Notes: generated by a model not told the origin, from the sequence alone. Counted from the first letter of the stretch, positions 25,731 to 34,841 are shown. The stretch is DNA of 64,000 nt from Oscillatoriaceae cyanobacterium Prado104 (GCA_025454405.1 JALOON010000011.1:124001-188000), one strand, 5' to 3'. Numbers and translations: made by a program.

Positions 25731-26282
25731 ATGATAAATTTTAGCCCGATCGCGCTCCTAGAATTGCTAGCAGATCGCCTCAGTACCGCTGTTGCGACTA
25801 TTCCCGATTTCACGGATTGGCTGGTGGCAATTGCGATTGCCCTAGTTTACACCGCGATCGCGCTGACTGTGGGCTTTCGATCGGGATTTCTGAAAATTGA
25901 CCCGCAAACATCCCCACCTACAATTATTGCAGTCGCGATCGCCTGTTTGTTCAGCCCCGGTATCAGCGAAGAAATAGGTTTCCGCGTTTTAATGCTGCCC
26001 CACCCTAATGAAAATGTTTCAGGATTGGTATTGTGGTTTTGGGGCTGCGCGAGTTTGGCGCTGTTTGTAGTTTATCACCCGCTCAACGCCCTGACTTTTT
26101 ACCCCGCAGGACGGCCCACATTTATGAATCCCGTATTTTTGTTCTTGGCGGCAGTGTTGGGCGCGGCTTGTGCGGGCGCTTATTTGCAAAGCGGTTCGGT
26201 TTGGCCCGCCGTCGCGATTCACTGGCTGGCTGTTACAGTCTGGTTGCTGCTGTTAGGCGGTTACAGTCGGCTGTATGGTTAA
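25731..26282 (+). CDS. CPBP-type intramembrane metalloprotease-like protein
   Basis: 183 residues, mostly hydrophobic, with about five membrane segments. The motif E-E-I-G-F-R (SPGISEEIGFR) and a later histidine (FVVYHP) and AIHWLA match the CPBP (CAAX protease/bacteriocin-processing) pattern of glutamate and histidine residues lining an intramembrane active site. Members process prenylated or small peptides, or protect against bacteriocins; the substrate here is unknown. The next gene starts 4 bp after its stop, so the two form one transcript. Confidence 0.8.
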   Translation: MINFSPIALLELLADRLSTAVATIPDFTDWLVAIAIALVYTAIALTVGFRSGFLKIDPQTSPPTIIAVAIACLFSPGISEEIGFRVLMLPHPNENVSGLVLWFWGCASLALFVVYHPLNALTFYPAGRPTFMNPVFLFLAAVLGAACAGAYLQSGSVWPAVAIHWLAVTVWLLLLGGYSRLYG

Positions 26283-26286
26283 ATGA

Positions 26287-27870
26287 ATGAAGTCCAGCAC
26301 AACTATTTTGTCGGGAGGTATCTCAGTCGTGGGTATCATAATCATAGGAGCGATCGTCGGTTTTTTGGCAGGCATAGCATTTGCTTACTCGCTGCTAGAA
26401 AAGCGGTTAAAGAAGCAAAAACAACAGCACCTAGAGCAAACTCGCAGAATTACTGAAGAAATAGAACTAGCTCAGCTTTCTCGGATGCGACAAACTGGTG
26501 AAACTCAACAAGGAGAACGGGAAAGTCAACTCAGACAAGCTATTGCCCAACACGAAAATCAACTCAGACAAGTTGCTGCCGATTACGAAAATCAACTCAG
26601 ACAAGTTATTGCAGAGCGCGATCGAGCGATCGAACAAGCTCGTTCTGAATTAGGGCAAAATCCCAATGCTAATTTGCAGCAAACTTTGCAATCTTTGGAA
26701 GCTGAACGCGAACAATTGCAGGCAAATGTGCAATCTTTGGAAGCTGAACGCGAACGTCAGTTACTAGAATTAGAAGAAAAATTGCATCAAGATTATCAAG
26801 GCCAAATCGATCGATACGTAGCTGAATTGGAGCGGCAACACCAACTTCAATTGCAACAAACTGCTCGGGACTACCAAAACCGCGAGGTCGAGTTGCAGTC
26901 AAGAGTGCAATCTTTGCAGGAGCAATACGAAAATCAGTTGAGAGCCGCTCACGAACAATTGCGAGTTCACGAAGCTCAGATGCAAGCGACGATCGAATCT
27001 TTGCAACAGCAATATGAAACTAAGTTAACACAACAAGAAGTTCCGCATTCAAGCCAATTTAATCAAATAGAAGTTGCAGAACCCTTAGAGCAAACAAGTG
27101 TGCCGGAGCAACTGTCGATTCCTTTTAGCCAAACCGAAGCTTCAGAACAGTTAGAACCCACAGAATACCAGCCACCGCAGTCAATGCAGTTTCCGGCAAC
27201 TTCAGTTTCGGGTACTTTAGAACCAATAGAATATTCCCCGCCGCCGTCAATGCAGTTTCAGGAAACTGAAGTTGCTGGCAATTCAGAACCCATAGAATAT
27301 TCCCCGCCGCCGTCAATGCAATTTCAGGAAACTGAAGTTGGAGAAACTTTAGAAGACAATGAAATTGCCCTGCCGCAGTCAATGCAGTTTTATGAAACCG
27401 AAGTTGCAGAACCTTTAGAACCCGATGAAGTTCCGCAGCCGCAGCCAACTCAGTTCGATCGCCCCGCCGGCATACAATTGCCTCAAATATCTACACCAAC
27501 ACCGCGCTATTATTCCGTAGCGCAATTGATGGGATGCGTGCAAAGTCGGAACCCGGACGATCGCAAATTTGCAGCGGTTTCTTTGGGTAGAATGGCGGCT
27601 GCTAATGCTTTGCGCTCTGACGGACAGCGAGCGATCGAAACTTTGGGTAAATTGACTCAAGATGCTAATTTTGAGGTGCGTCTAGCTGCTGTGGAAGCTT
27701 TGGGAACTATCAAGTCTGAAAAAGTGATTCCGCTGTTGCAAAAAGCTTTGCGAGATTCAAACAGTGCTGTGGCAAAATCCGCAAGTGCGGCTCTCAACAA
27801 GTTTAAGTTTTATCCGCGCACTCCCGACCCCAAACCGAAAAATATTGACGTGAAGAAACCCAAACGTTAA
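26287..27870 (+). CDS. membrane-anchored coiled-coil protein with 22-residue repeats and HEAT repeats
   Basis: 527 residues. A membrane helix (11-35) is followed by a long Gln/Glu-rich coiled coil (about 38-250), then six tandem 22-residue repeats (255-386) of the form S-x-Q-F-x-x-T-E-V-A-E-x-L-E-P, and a C-terminal domain (about 408-506) with two or three HEAT/PBS-like repeats (DRKFAAVSLGRMAA, NFEVRLAAVEALG, NSAVAKSASAALN). The end is basic. It is likely a scaffold tethered to the membrane by its N-terminus. The close link with the CPBP-like gene suggests a joint role. No enzyme motif is seen. Confidence 0.85.
   Translation: MKSSTTILSGGISVVGIIIIGAIVGFLAGIAFAYSLLEKRLKKQKQQHLEQTRRITEEIELAQLSRMRQTGETQQGERESQLRQAIAQHENQLRQVAADYENQLRQVIAERDRAIEQARSELGQNPNANLQQTLQSLEAEREQLQANVQSLEAERERQLLELEEKLHQDYQGQIDRYVAELERQHQLQLQQTARDYQNREVELQSRVQSLQEQYENQLRAAHEQLRVHEAQMQATIESLQQQYETKLTQQEVPHSSQFNQIEVAEPLEQTSVPEQLSIPFSQTEASEQLEPTEYQPPQSMQFPATSVSGTLEPIEYSPPPSMQFQETEVAGNSEPIEYSPPPSMQFQETEVGETLEDNEIALPQSMQFYETEVAEPLEPDEVPQPQPTQFDRPAGIQLPQISTPTPRYYSVAQLMGCVQSRNPDDRKFAAVSLGRMAAANALRSDGQRAIETLGKLTQDANFEVRLAAVEALGTIKSEKVIPLLQKALRDSNSAVAKSASAALNKFKFYPRTPDPKPKNIDVKKPKR
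27049..27444 (+). repeat. six in-frame 66-bp tandem repeats
   Basis: Six units of exactly 22 codons begin at residues 255, 277, 299, 321, 343 and 365 of the coiled-coil protein. Units 3 to 6 are the most alike (SMQF...TEV...LEP). They are acidic and proline-rich. The first two are more diverged. Confidence 0.85.
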
Positions 27871-28236
27871 GATGATTTTGGATTGGAGATTTTAGATTTT
27901 AGATTTTCAGTTTGAAAATCGCTAATTTTAAAATCTAAAATTTTCGCGAAACACCATCAAAGAAACCGGGTTTTTTATGAAAATACTCGATCGCAGTCTT
28001 TAATATTGGTGAAAAACCCGGTTTCTCGGCTCCGATGCCCAATTTCTTAAAACCCCAAACAACTACATAAACTGACTCAGTTGATTCTGCCAATTTTCAC
28101 ACTCTTTCAAACTTAGATTAGATGTAGTTATAGTTGCTCCCAAATTGTTTAAAAATTCAATTCCCAAGTCGGTAAAAAATATTGAGCAAGATTATGTTGC
28201 AAGATTTTCGAGTTCAATAGCAGATTGTTTTGCCCG
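27871..28236. other. intergenic region with split ACCGGGTTT hairpin
   Basis: No credible gene. AGAAACCGGGTTTTT at 27961-27975 and its inverse ending at 28026 form a hairpin-like pair with a 38-bp spacer. AT-rich TTTTAGATTTTAGA units precede it. Confidence 0.5.
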
Positions 28237-28866
28237 CTACCAAATTAAATTCAATTGCAGGACAAATCCTACCAAAACACCTTCACCGGATACAGTTTGA
28301 GGATTTTGCAATATCTCTACTTTTTGATGCGATCGATACACTTCCACTTGACGCTGTTTTGGGTTAATCAACCATCCCAATTTAGCGCCATTATCCAGAT
28401 ATTCTTGCATTTTTTCTTGCAAAGGTTTGAGGTTATCGCTCTTCGATCGCAATTCCACCACAAAGTCAGGACAAATATTAGCAAAAGTTTGCTGCTGAAC
28501 ATCCGTTAAGGAATCCCACTTTGACTGACTTACCCAAGAAGCATCGGGAGACCGAATTGCACCATTTGGCAGCGTAAATGCTGTCGATGAATCAAACACT
28601 TCACCTGGTTGACCGGCACTGCGCCACCAGATGTATAATTCTCCAGATATGCTAACGTTGCGTTTTCCGGTTTCCCATCCTGTCGGTGGATTCACAATTA
28701 ATTCTCCCGCGCTAGTTCTTTCTAACCTAATATCTCGATTAACCGCTGCTAGTTTCTCAAAATCTTGATGGCTGATGTTCAGTTTCAAGTCATGGGGAAT
28801 ATAGAGGGTAAGTAGTGCAGGTGGATCTGCTTCTATATCAATGCTTGGATTGGGTGTTTGCAGCAT
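28237..28866 (-). CDS. Uma2-family (DUF820) putative endonuclease, copy 1
   Basis: 209 residues. The Uma2 pattern is seen: an N-terminal helix with FEKLAAVNRDIRLERTSAGELIVNPPTG, a central SPDASWVSQSKWD with the conserved Asp, and PDFVVELRSKSDNLKPLQEKMQEYLDNGAKLGWLINP with the E-x-K/R-like pair of a restriction-endonuclease fold. Function is unknown for most members; they expand in cyanobacteria and often accompany mobile DNA. Copy 2 follows upstream after 107 bp and is about four-fifths identical by eye, so the pair is a recent tandem duplication. Confidence 0.9.
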   Translation of the reverse strand: MLQTPNPSIDIEADPPALLTLYIPHDLKLNISHQDFEKLAAVNRDIRLERTSAGELIVNPPTGWETGKRNVSISGELYIWWRSAGQPGEVFDSSTAFTLPNGAIRSPDASWVSQSKWDSLTDVQQQTFANICPDFVVELRSKSDNLKPLQEKMQEYLDNGAKLGWLINPKQRQVEVYRSHQKVEILQNPQTVSGEGVLVGFVLQLNLIW

Positions 28867-28973
28867 AAGATATCCTCGGCGGCGAAGGGCGATCGCTTAC
28901 TCTATACCAGTATAATGGTAAAGCTCTTTTCTGCCAAATTAGGGCGATCGCAAACATTCGGAGTGCATTATAG

Positions 28974-29603
28974 CTACCAAATTAAATTTAATTGCAATAC
29001 AAATCCTACCAAAACATCCTCACCAGACACAGTTTGAGGATTTTGCAATATTTCTACTGCTTTGCCAGCTCGATAAACTTCTACTTGACGTTGTTTGGGG
29101 TTAATCAACCATCCCACTTTAGCGCCATTTTCCATGTATTCTGCCATTTTTTCTTGCAAAGGTTTGAGCAGATCGCTCTTCGATCGCAATTCCACCACAA
29201 ACTCTGGACAAACCCTAGCAAAAGTCTGCTGTTGCACGTCCGTTAGCGAATTCCATTTCGATTGACTTATCCAAGAAGCATCGGGAGAATAAGTTGCGCC
29301 GTTCGGCAGGATAAATGCTGTCGATGAGTCAAATACTTTGCCATTACCTCCCTGTTCCCTCACCCACTTGAGAAGTTGGTAAATCACATCGGCATTGCGT
29401 TCTCCGGTTTCCCATCCCGTCGGTGGATTCACAATTAATTCTCCCGCGCTAGTTCTTTCTAACCTAATATCTCGATTAACTGCTGCTAGTTTCTCAAAAT
29501 CTTCATGACTGATGTTCAGTTTCAAGTCATGGGGAAGATACAGGGTAAGTAGTGCAGGTGAATCTGTTTCTATGTCAATGGCTGAATTGGATGTTTGCAG
29601 CAT
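28974..29603 (-). CDS. Uma2-family (DUF820) putative endonuclease, copy 2
   Basis: 209 residues with the same domain layout and conserved residues as the neighbour at 28237: NPPTGWETG, SPDASWISQSKWN and PEFVVELRSKSDLLKPLQEKM. The main differences lie at residues about 70-95, where this copy has DVIYQLLKWVREQGGNGKVFD and the other SISGELYIWWRSAGQPGEVFD. The two upstream regions also share ATAAGATATCCTC-like sequence, so the promoter was duplicated too. No adjacent methylase or partner gene is present. Confidence 0.9.
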   Translation of the reverse strand: MLQTSNSAIDIETDSPALLTLYLPHDLKLNISHEDFEKLAAVNRDIRLERTSAGELIVNPPTGWETGERNADVIYQLLKWVREQGGNGKVFDSSTAFILPNGATYSPDASWISQSKWNSLTDVQQQTFARVCPEFVVELRSKSDLLKPLQEKMAEYMENGAKVGWLINPKQRQVEVYRAGKAVEILQNPQTVSGEDVLVGFVLQLNLIW

Positions 29604-29644
29604 AAGATATCCTCAAAGGCGAAGGGCGATCTCTTACTAAATTC

Positions 29645-29753
29645 TTATAACTAATGACTGATGACTGATGACCAATGACCGATGACTAATGACTAATAAC
29701 CAATGACTGATGACCAATGACCGATGACCAATGACCAATGACCAATAACTAAT
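29645..29753. repeat. ATGACTGATGACC-type STRR array
   Basis: Tandem heptamers of the ATGACTA/ATGACCA/ATGACCG kind fill the space between the Uma2 genes and the 3' end of the Omp85 gene. A related short array occurs at 8092-8128. Confidence 0.85.
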
Positions 29754-31424
29754 TTAAAATCTCTGCTTGGTACCGAGTACAAATTTGATTTCGCCTCCAT
29801 CGCTAACACCCACATCAAAGCGAATCAATCCAAAGCGCGATCGCACTCTCACGCCCACTCCCGCACCGGCACCAGTCCCCGGCTTGTCCCTCACCACCGC
29901 CGGTTTGCCCAACACGCTGTCTCCCGTTCCCAAATCCGAAGCAAAATCGACAAAGATTACCCCGCCAACATCCTGCCCGAAGGGAAACCGATACTCCCCG
30001 GAAGCTAAAAAATAACTCCGCCCGCTGCCGGTGTCGCCGCTGTCGTAACCGCGCACCGAATTGCGCCCGCCGAGGCGAAAAGCTTCTGTCGGTGGCAAAT
30101 CCCCGATTACCGTCCCCGCTTGCAAGTTAAAAGCCAGCATTTCTGGCAATGCTTCCGATTCGCTGATGCCGAACAAAGTTACTGGTACGTAATGTATGTA
30201 ATTTGCCAGCAGTCGGTTGCTCACAATGTTACCAGCTCCGATCGGAATCGACTGCTCGGTACTGAGGGTAAGAATCGAGCCACTGGTAGGGTTGAAAGGA
30301 TTGTTGCGCCGATCGAGCGTGGCTCCAAAGGAAACTGTGTATAACTCATCAACGCCCCTCCCGCTGAATGTAAGAGGATTGCCGAGTGCGTCGCGGCGGG
30401 CGATATTTAAATCGCGATCGCGCGTGCTGATGTTTGTATAATTCAATCCCAACGTTCCCCACCACTCGCCCAAAGGCCTGGTAAATGCGAGATTTCCGCC
30501 CATCCGAATTTCCCGCACGCGGTTGCCGTTGGGCAAATCGATATCTTGATTGAAAATGTCGGAAGTTTTGCGATCGCGAAAAGCTCTCACGCTGTATCCC
30601 ACGCGATCGTCCGCCGCTACGTAAGGGCTGACAAATTGAACGTTGTACTCGACTCCTCGCAGGCTGGGCGCAACTTCCACTGACAGCCGCTGCGGGATGC
30701 TGCCAAAAGTGCGATCCGTATAGGAAAGCGGCACGGCAACCCCAATATCGTCGTCAATGCTAGCAGTCACGCCAAAAGATCGGGCCGATCGCTCTTGCAC
30801 GTTATATATAACATTAATATCAGTACCAACTTCCTCGACCGATACGGTAACTTTCTCAAACAATCCTAACTGCTGCAACTGTTGCAAATCCGATCGCACC
30901 GCTTCCGGACTGTAATTATCCCCCTCCTGAAGCTTAATTTCACCCCGAATAAAATCTTCCGAAATTCTCCCCTCGATCGGATTCCCCTGTTTATCGACAG
31001 CCTGCCCCGCAGAATTAACAAAACGAATTTTTACCCCCGCAACGTAAGCGCCTCGAAAATCTTCCCCGCCAGAAACTTGTTGGGAGACTTGTACCGCAGG
31101 GCCCAAACCTTCAGCGCTGCTGTTTGCTCTCTGTGCAATTTCCCGCGCAGCAACCAAGCTAGCAGGAGTTTGTAACATAAAAGCAAAATCTTTATTGCGG
31201 TTGAACTTGGCTGAGGGCGATCCGGGCGGGCACGGGGATCCGGGCGGGCACGGGGGCACAGCCCCTACAGCATTCTCTGCCCTCTGCGCCCCCTGCGCCT
31301 CTGCGGTTCCCTCTCTCAAATCGACCTCAGTAGCAGCTGCAGTCTCGATCGCGCTTGCAGCTAATTCGCTACCGCTCAATGCCCCTAAAGTTAAAAGCGC
31401 GAGCGCACCAATAGTTAGACGCAT
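29754..31424 (-). CDS. BamA/Omp85-family outer membrane protein
   Basis: 556 residues. A signal peptide covers about 1-27. A low-complexity linker (about 35-70) follows, part of which is encoded by a captured intergenic repeat. One POTRA-type domain lies at about 120-215 (VKIRFVNSAGQAVDKQG, EGDNYSPEAVRSDLQQLQQLG, VTVSVEEVGTDINVIYNV). The rest is a beta-barrel with the Omp85 signature near the end (FRLGGRNSVRGYDSG and VGVRVRSRFGLIRFDVGV, final Phe). Full-length cyanobacterial Omp85 proteins have three POTRA domains and about 700-850 residues, so this is a short paralogue. It may insert or export outer membrane or polysaccharide components. Confidence 0.88.
   Translation of the reverse strand: MRLTIGALALLTLGALSGSELAASAIETAAATEVDLREGTAEAQGAQRAENAVGAVPPCPPGSPCPPGSPSAKFNRNKDFAFMLQTPASLVAAREIAQRANSSAEGLGPAVQVSQQVSGGEDFRGAYVAGVKIRFVNSAGQAVDKQGNPIEGRISEDFIRGEIKLQEGDNYSPEAVRSDLQQLQQLGLFEKVTVSVEEVGTDINVIYNVQERSARSFGVTASIDDDIGVAVPLSYTDRTFGSIPQRLSVEVAPSLRGVEYNVQFVSPYVAADDRVGYSVRAFRDRKTSDIFNQDIDLPNGNRVREIRMGGNLAFTRPLGEWWGTLGLNYTNISTRDRDLNIARRDALGNPLTFSGRGVDELYTVSFGATLDRRNNPFNPTSGSILTLSTEQSIPIGAGNIVSNRLLANYIHYVPVTLFGISESEALPEMLAFNLQAGTVIGDLPPTEAFRLGGRNSVRGYDSGDTGSGRSYFLASGEYRFPFGQDVGGVIFVDFASDLGTGDSVLGKPAVVRDKPGTGAGAGVGVRVRSRFGLIRFDVGVSDGGEIKFVLGTKQRF
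31218..31316. repeat. intergenic repeat captured inside the Omp85 coding sequence
   Basis: Two GATCCGGGCGGGCACGG units and a CCCTCTGCGCCCCCTGCG unit lie inside the reading frame. The second is the same repeat seen between genes at 8144-8163, 21188-21222 and 56384-56412. Confidence 0.7.
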
Positions 31425-31488
31425 AAAAATCTTGTTTTAGCACATCCCACGCATCTTACCCGAAACCGAGCCCTGCTGATTCCCGAAA

Positions 31489-31522
31489 AGAAACCCGGTA
31501 TTGAGGAAAATACCGGGTTTCT
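31489..31522. terminator. AGAAACCCGGTA hairpin between convergent-spaced genes
   Basis: AGAAACCCGGTA (31489-31500) and TACCGGGTTTCT (31511-31522) are perfect inverted arms with extra AT pairing across a short loop. It belongs to the dispersed GAAACCGGGTTTC family and could act as a transcription barrier after the small gene at 31580. Confidence 0.4.
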
Positions 31523-31579
31523 CAGATGCGGCAATGAAATTATGGCAAGTTCGATCGAAGGGGCGATCGTAAAATTAAA

Positions 31580-31780
31580 TCAAATAGCTTGTCGGGATAC
31601 TCGCTTTTCAAAATGAGCCTGCGTCTGCTGCAACAGTTGTTCGCGACTGTCTTTAGCATTGGTAATGGCAGGCACCAAATTGCGAGCCTGTAAAGTCATG
31701 TGAAGCTGTAGGTGTGCTACGTACTCACTCACATCTTCGCGCAGCGAACAAGCCGGGTATTGTTTGAAGTTGGAGTTCAA
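31580..31780 (-). CDS. small unknown protein
   Basis: 66 residues starting MNSNFKQYPACSLREDVSEYV from TTG 31780, which has GGAG about 6 bp before it. The protein is polar and helical, with no membrane segment and no known motif (LLQQTQAHFEKRVSRQ near the end). The good ribosome site and the lack of repeats inside support a real gene, but the family is not recognised. It lies alone after the Omp85 gene on the same strand. Confidence 0.45.
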   Translation of the reverse strand: MNSNFKQYPACSLREDVSEYVAHLQLHMTLQARNLVPAITNAKDSREQLLQQTQAHFEKRVSRQAI

Positions 31781-31949
31781 GGTGTTCTCCTGCTTTGATT
31801 TTGCAGTATTTCAAATCATCATAGAGCCTATCATGCTAGCTTTTCAATTCTGCACTCCTTAATGAAGTTTAACTTTTAGGTTTCAAGAAAGTTACAATTA
31901 TTTACGCAAGTAGGGACAAGAGTGGGAGAGGGGGAGATGGGAAGAGTTG

Positions 31950-32250
31950 ACAGTTTAACTGGTTAACTGGTTTAACTGGTTCCCAGGCTGTTAACTGGTT
32001 CCCAAGCTGTTAACTGGTAACTGGTTCCCAGGCTGTGCCTGGGAACCCATGTCAGCGAGGCTCTGCCTCGCAAGGTCTCGCGAGGCAGAGCCTCTGGATC
32101 TGCGTTACCAGGCTTCAGCCTGGTAACGAGCAACGAACGAGCAACGAGCACAGCCCTGCTGGGGGGAAGGGGGAGAGTGGGAGATGGGGAGAATGAGAGA
32201 ATTTTTTCCTTCTTCCTTCAACTATCAACTATCAACTATCAACTATCAAC
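31950..32250. repeat. compound palindromic repeat cluster
   Basis: After several GTTAACTGGTTCCC units come three perfect hairpins: GGTTCCCAGGC (32023-32033) with 32037-32047, GAGGCTCTGCCTCGC (32057-32071) with 32080-32094, and CGTTACCAGGCT (32103-32114) with 32117-32128. An AACTATC STRR at 32219-32250 runs up to the hydrolase start. The remainder of 31781-31950 shows nothing notable. Confidence 0.8.
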
Positions 32251-32252
32251 TG

Positions 32253-33062
32253 ATGACGCAGCAAAAACACATTTTATCCCTCAATGACAACAGCCAAAAA
32301 GCCGCTTACCTCGACATCGGATGTGGCAAACCATTATTAATGCTGCACGGTTTTTTAGGAGAAAAGACTTGCTGGATGCCGCTAATTGAGTTGTTGCAAT
32401 CTCAGTTTCGGTGCATCAGTTTAGATATGTTGGGTTTTGGAGAATCCAGCAAACCGCAAATTACCTACGATGTCGCTCTCGAAGTTGGCTTTTTGCGGCA
32501 ATTTGTCGAGCAACTAGATATCGATCCGTGTTATATTATCGGACATTCTTTTGGCGGTTGGGTCGCTACTGCCTATGCTCTTCAATATCCCAACTCTGTC
32601 AGCGGTTTGATTTTAGCAGCCCCAGCAGGAATTCGGGATGATAGTTTTTGCGGTCAATACGATGCTTTGCGACCTCTGCTTTGGGAAACTCCCGCTGTCG
32701 ATTGGGCTTTGCACTTGGCAAAACCTTTTGCTAAGTTAGCAGGCAAAAATACTCAGTTGCAGCAAATTTCTGAATGGCGCAGGGAATTAATGTCTCAGCC
32801 AGTAGCGAGGTCATTTTTAATGAGCCGGATGCGCCCGGAAGATGCAGTTGATACTGTGGAAAAAGACATTCACAAATTGCGGGTTCCCACTTTAGTGATA
32901 ACTGGAGATGCTGACGAAACAATTCCGCTGTGGCACTCCCAAACCTATGCCCAGGAAATTCCCGGAGCCAAACTGGTAATTATTCCTAGTGCAACTCACG
33001 CACTGCCCCAAACTCAAGCAAGCGCAATGGCAAATTCGATCGAACACTTTTTGGAAAATTAA
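32253..33062 (+). CDS. alpha/beta hydrolase
   Basis: 269 residues from ATG 32253; the upstream extension of the frame is repeat-encoded. The oxyanion motif HGFLGEKTCW (32-41), the nucleophile S99 in GHSFGGW, the acid in ITGDADETIP (D219 or D221) and H249 in SATHAL form a complete catalytic set. The cap region spans about 125-200. Family members hydrolyse esters, haloalkanes or C-C bonds; the substrate cannot be told. No operon partner is evident and the next gene is 120 bp downstream. Confidence 0.87.
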   Translation: MTQQKHILSLNDNSQKAAYLDIGCGKPLLMLHGFLGEKTCWMPLIELLQSQFRCISLDMLGFGESSKPQITYDVALEVGFLRQFVEQLDIDPCYIIGHSFGGWVATAYALQYPNSVSGLILAAPAGIRDDSFCGQYDALRPLLWETPAVDWALHLAKPFAKLAGKNTQLQQISEWRRELMSQPVARSFLMSRMRPEDAVDTVEKDIHKLRVPTLVITGDADETIPLWHSQTYAQEIPGAKLVIIPSATHALPQTQASAMANSIEHFLEN

Positions 33063-33185
33063 CTAAACGGGCGAACTATTAAGTTAGTATACATTGCTGT
33101 AATTTATGGATAAATTGTGCCTGAGTATACGATATTTTTAGCGAAACACCGACTATATTTTTGACTGTATTTTTCAAAAAAAATT

Positions 33186-34676
33186 ATGGTCACAAAATCT
33201 TGTGTCAGCGACAGCTACAGGCATTTAGTTCAGTCGGGGGTCTTACCAATGATGGCAGTGAGCAATTATTTCAATCTCGAAGAAATTACCACAGCTAGAA
33301 GAGTTAGCGCTGCGGTAATTAATATCAGCGGTCGCCAGCGAATGCTGTCGCAGCAATCGGCGTTTTTTTGCATGAAATTGGTTTGCTCTAAAAACGCCGC
33401 AGAACAGGAAAAACTGCGGGCAAATTTGTTAGAATCGATCTGTCTGATGGAACAAGCCCACAAAGATTTAATCAATGGGAACGATAACATGAAATTATTG
33501 AGCGTTCCTTCACCTGCTGTCCGGGCTATGTATTTTGAACCGCCACTGAATCTAGACAAACAAGTGCGGGAATTTATCGATCGAGTTAAAGCATTGCTAC
33601 AAATTCCCGAGGCAGAACTCACACTAGAAAATCCCCACATCCAGTACGTTGTAGAAGCTGCTGCCGGCGAATTGCTAGCTGCTTTCGATGCTGTGGTAAC
33701 TCAATACCAAAAAGAAAGCGAAATCGAACAATTTGAAATCGATCTCAAACAGGTTGAACTTTATCGAGAAAGTTGTGCGGCGAGGGCTAAAGCAGAAGCT
33801 CACGCCACGGAACTAGCAATAACGCTTTGCGAACTCAAACAAACTCAAGCTCAACTCCTCCACAGCGAAAAAATGTCTTCCCTGGGAGCGCTCATGGCAA
33901 GTATAGTCCATGAAATTAACAACCCAGTTAGTTTTATTTACGGAAATTTGACCCACGCCGAAAATTATACGCAAAATCTGCTGCAACTGTTGCATCTTTA
34001 TCTGGAAAACTATCCCGAACCGCCTGCCGAAATTCAAGATCTAATAGAAGATATCGATCTCGATTTTGTAACTGAAGATTTTCCGAGAGTAATGTCTTCG
34101 ATGCAAATGGGTGCCGATCGCATTCGCGAAATTGTCAAATCGATGGGGATTTTTTCGCGAACGGATAACTCTCACATGAGTCTGTGCAATTTGAACGACA
34201 GCATTGACAGCACGATGCTAATTTTGCGCAACCGTCTCAAGTCTAAAACGGAGCGCCCTGAGATTCAAGTAATTAAAAATTATGGAAAATTGCCTTTGGT
34301 GGAATGTTATTGCGGGCAGCTAAATCAAGTATTTATGAACTTAATTAGCAACGCGATCGATGCTTTAGAGGAAGCAGCCGCCAATCGACCCGATGCTGTA
34401 TTAAAAATTGCGATCGATACAGAAGTAGTAGCGCGCGATAGAGTCAGAGTGCGGATTGCAGATACTGGGGCGGGAATGACTCCGCAGATAAAACAGCGAA
34501 TGTTCGAGCAGTTTTTCACCACTAAAGAAATCGGGAAAGGCACTGGTTTGGGACTGTCTATTGTCCGCAAGATTTTAGTAGAAAATCACCGAGGCATCCT
34601 GCATTGCGAATCGGAAATCGGCAAGGGAACCGAGTTTACAATTGAGCTACCTGTCCGGCAAACAGTTAGCAGTTAA
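33186..34676 (+). CDS. sensor histidine kinase with PilJ-type N-terminal domain
   Basis: 496 residues. Residues about 35-165 match the type IV pili methyl-accepting N-terminal (PilJ_N) domain, with ISGRQRMLSQQSAFF. A coiled coil (about 170-230) leads to the dimerisation helix with the phosphorylated H242 (MASIVHEINNPVSFIYGN). The ATPase domain follows, with N-box FMNLISNAIDALEEA and GKGTGLGLSIVRKI. There is no clear membrane helix, so it may be cytosolic. No response regulator lies beside it. It is divergent to the partner-switching genes that follow on the other strand. Confidence 0.88.
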   Translation: MVTKSCVSDSYRHLVQSGVLPMMAVSNYFNLEEITTARRVSAAVINISGRQRMLSQQSAFFCMKLVCSKNAAEQEKLRANLLESICLMEQAHKDLINGNDNMKLLSVPSPAVRAMYFEPPLNLDKQVREFIDRVKALLQIPEAELTLENPHIQYVVEAAAGELLAAFDAVVTQYQKESEIEQFEIDLKQVELYRESCAARAKAEAHATELAITLCELKQTQAQLLHSEKMSSLGALMASIVHEINNPVSFIYGNLTHAENYTQNLLQLLHLYLENYPEPPAEIQDLIEDIDLDFVTEDFPRVMSSMQMGADRIREIVKSMGIFSRTDNSHMSLCNLNDSIDSTMLILRNRLKSKTERPEIQVIKNYGKLPLVECYCGQLNQVFMNLISNAIDALEEAAANRPDAVLKIAIDTEVVARDRVRVRIADTGAGMTPQIKQRMFEQFFTTKEIGKGTGLGLSIVRKILVENHRGILHCESEIGKGTEFTIELPVRQTVSS

Positions 34677-34835
34677 AGGAAGAAGGAAGAAGGAAACAGG
34701 AAGAAGGAAACAGGAAGAAGGAAACAGGAAGAAAGAAACAGGAAGAAGAAAGAAGGAAGAAAGAAGAAAGAAACAGGAAAAAAGGAAAAATTCTCCCACT
34801 CTCCCACTCTCCCCCTCTCCCCCTCTACTCCTAAA
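34677..34835. repeat. GGAAGAA / CTCTCCC low-complexity arrays
   Basis: Purine-rich GGAAGAA and GGAAACA units (about 34678-34790) adjoin a CTCCCACT/CTCCCCC run (34793-34828). Related arrays are at 43140-43275, 50565-50645 and 61280-61340. They separate two convergent genes. Confidence 0.8.
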
Positions 34836-34841
34836 ACATTC

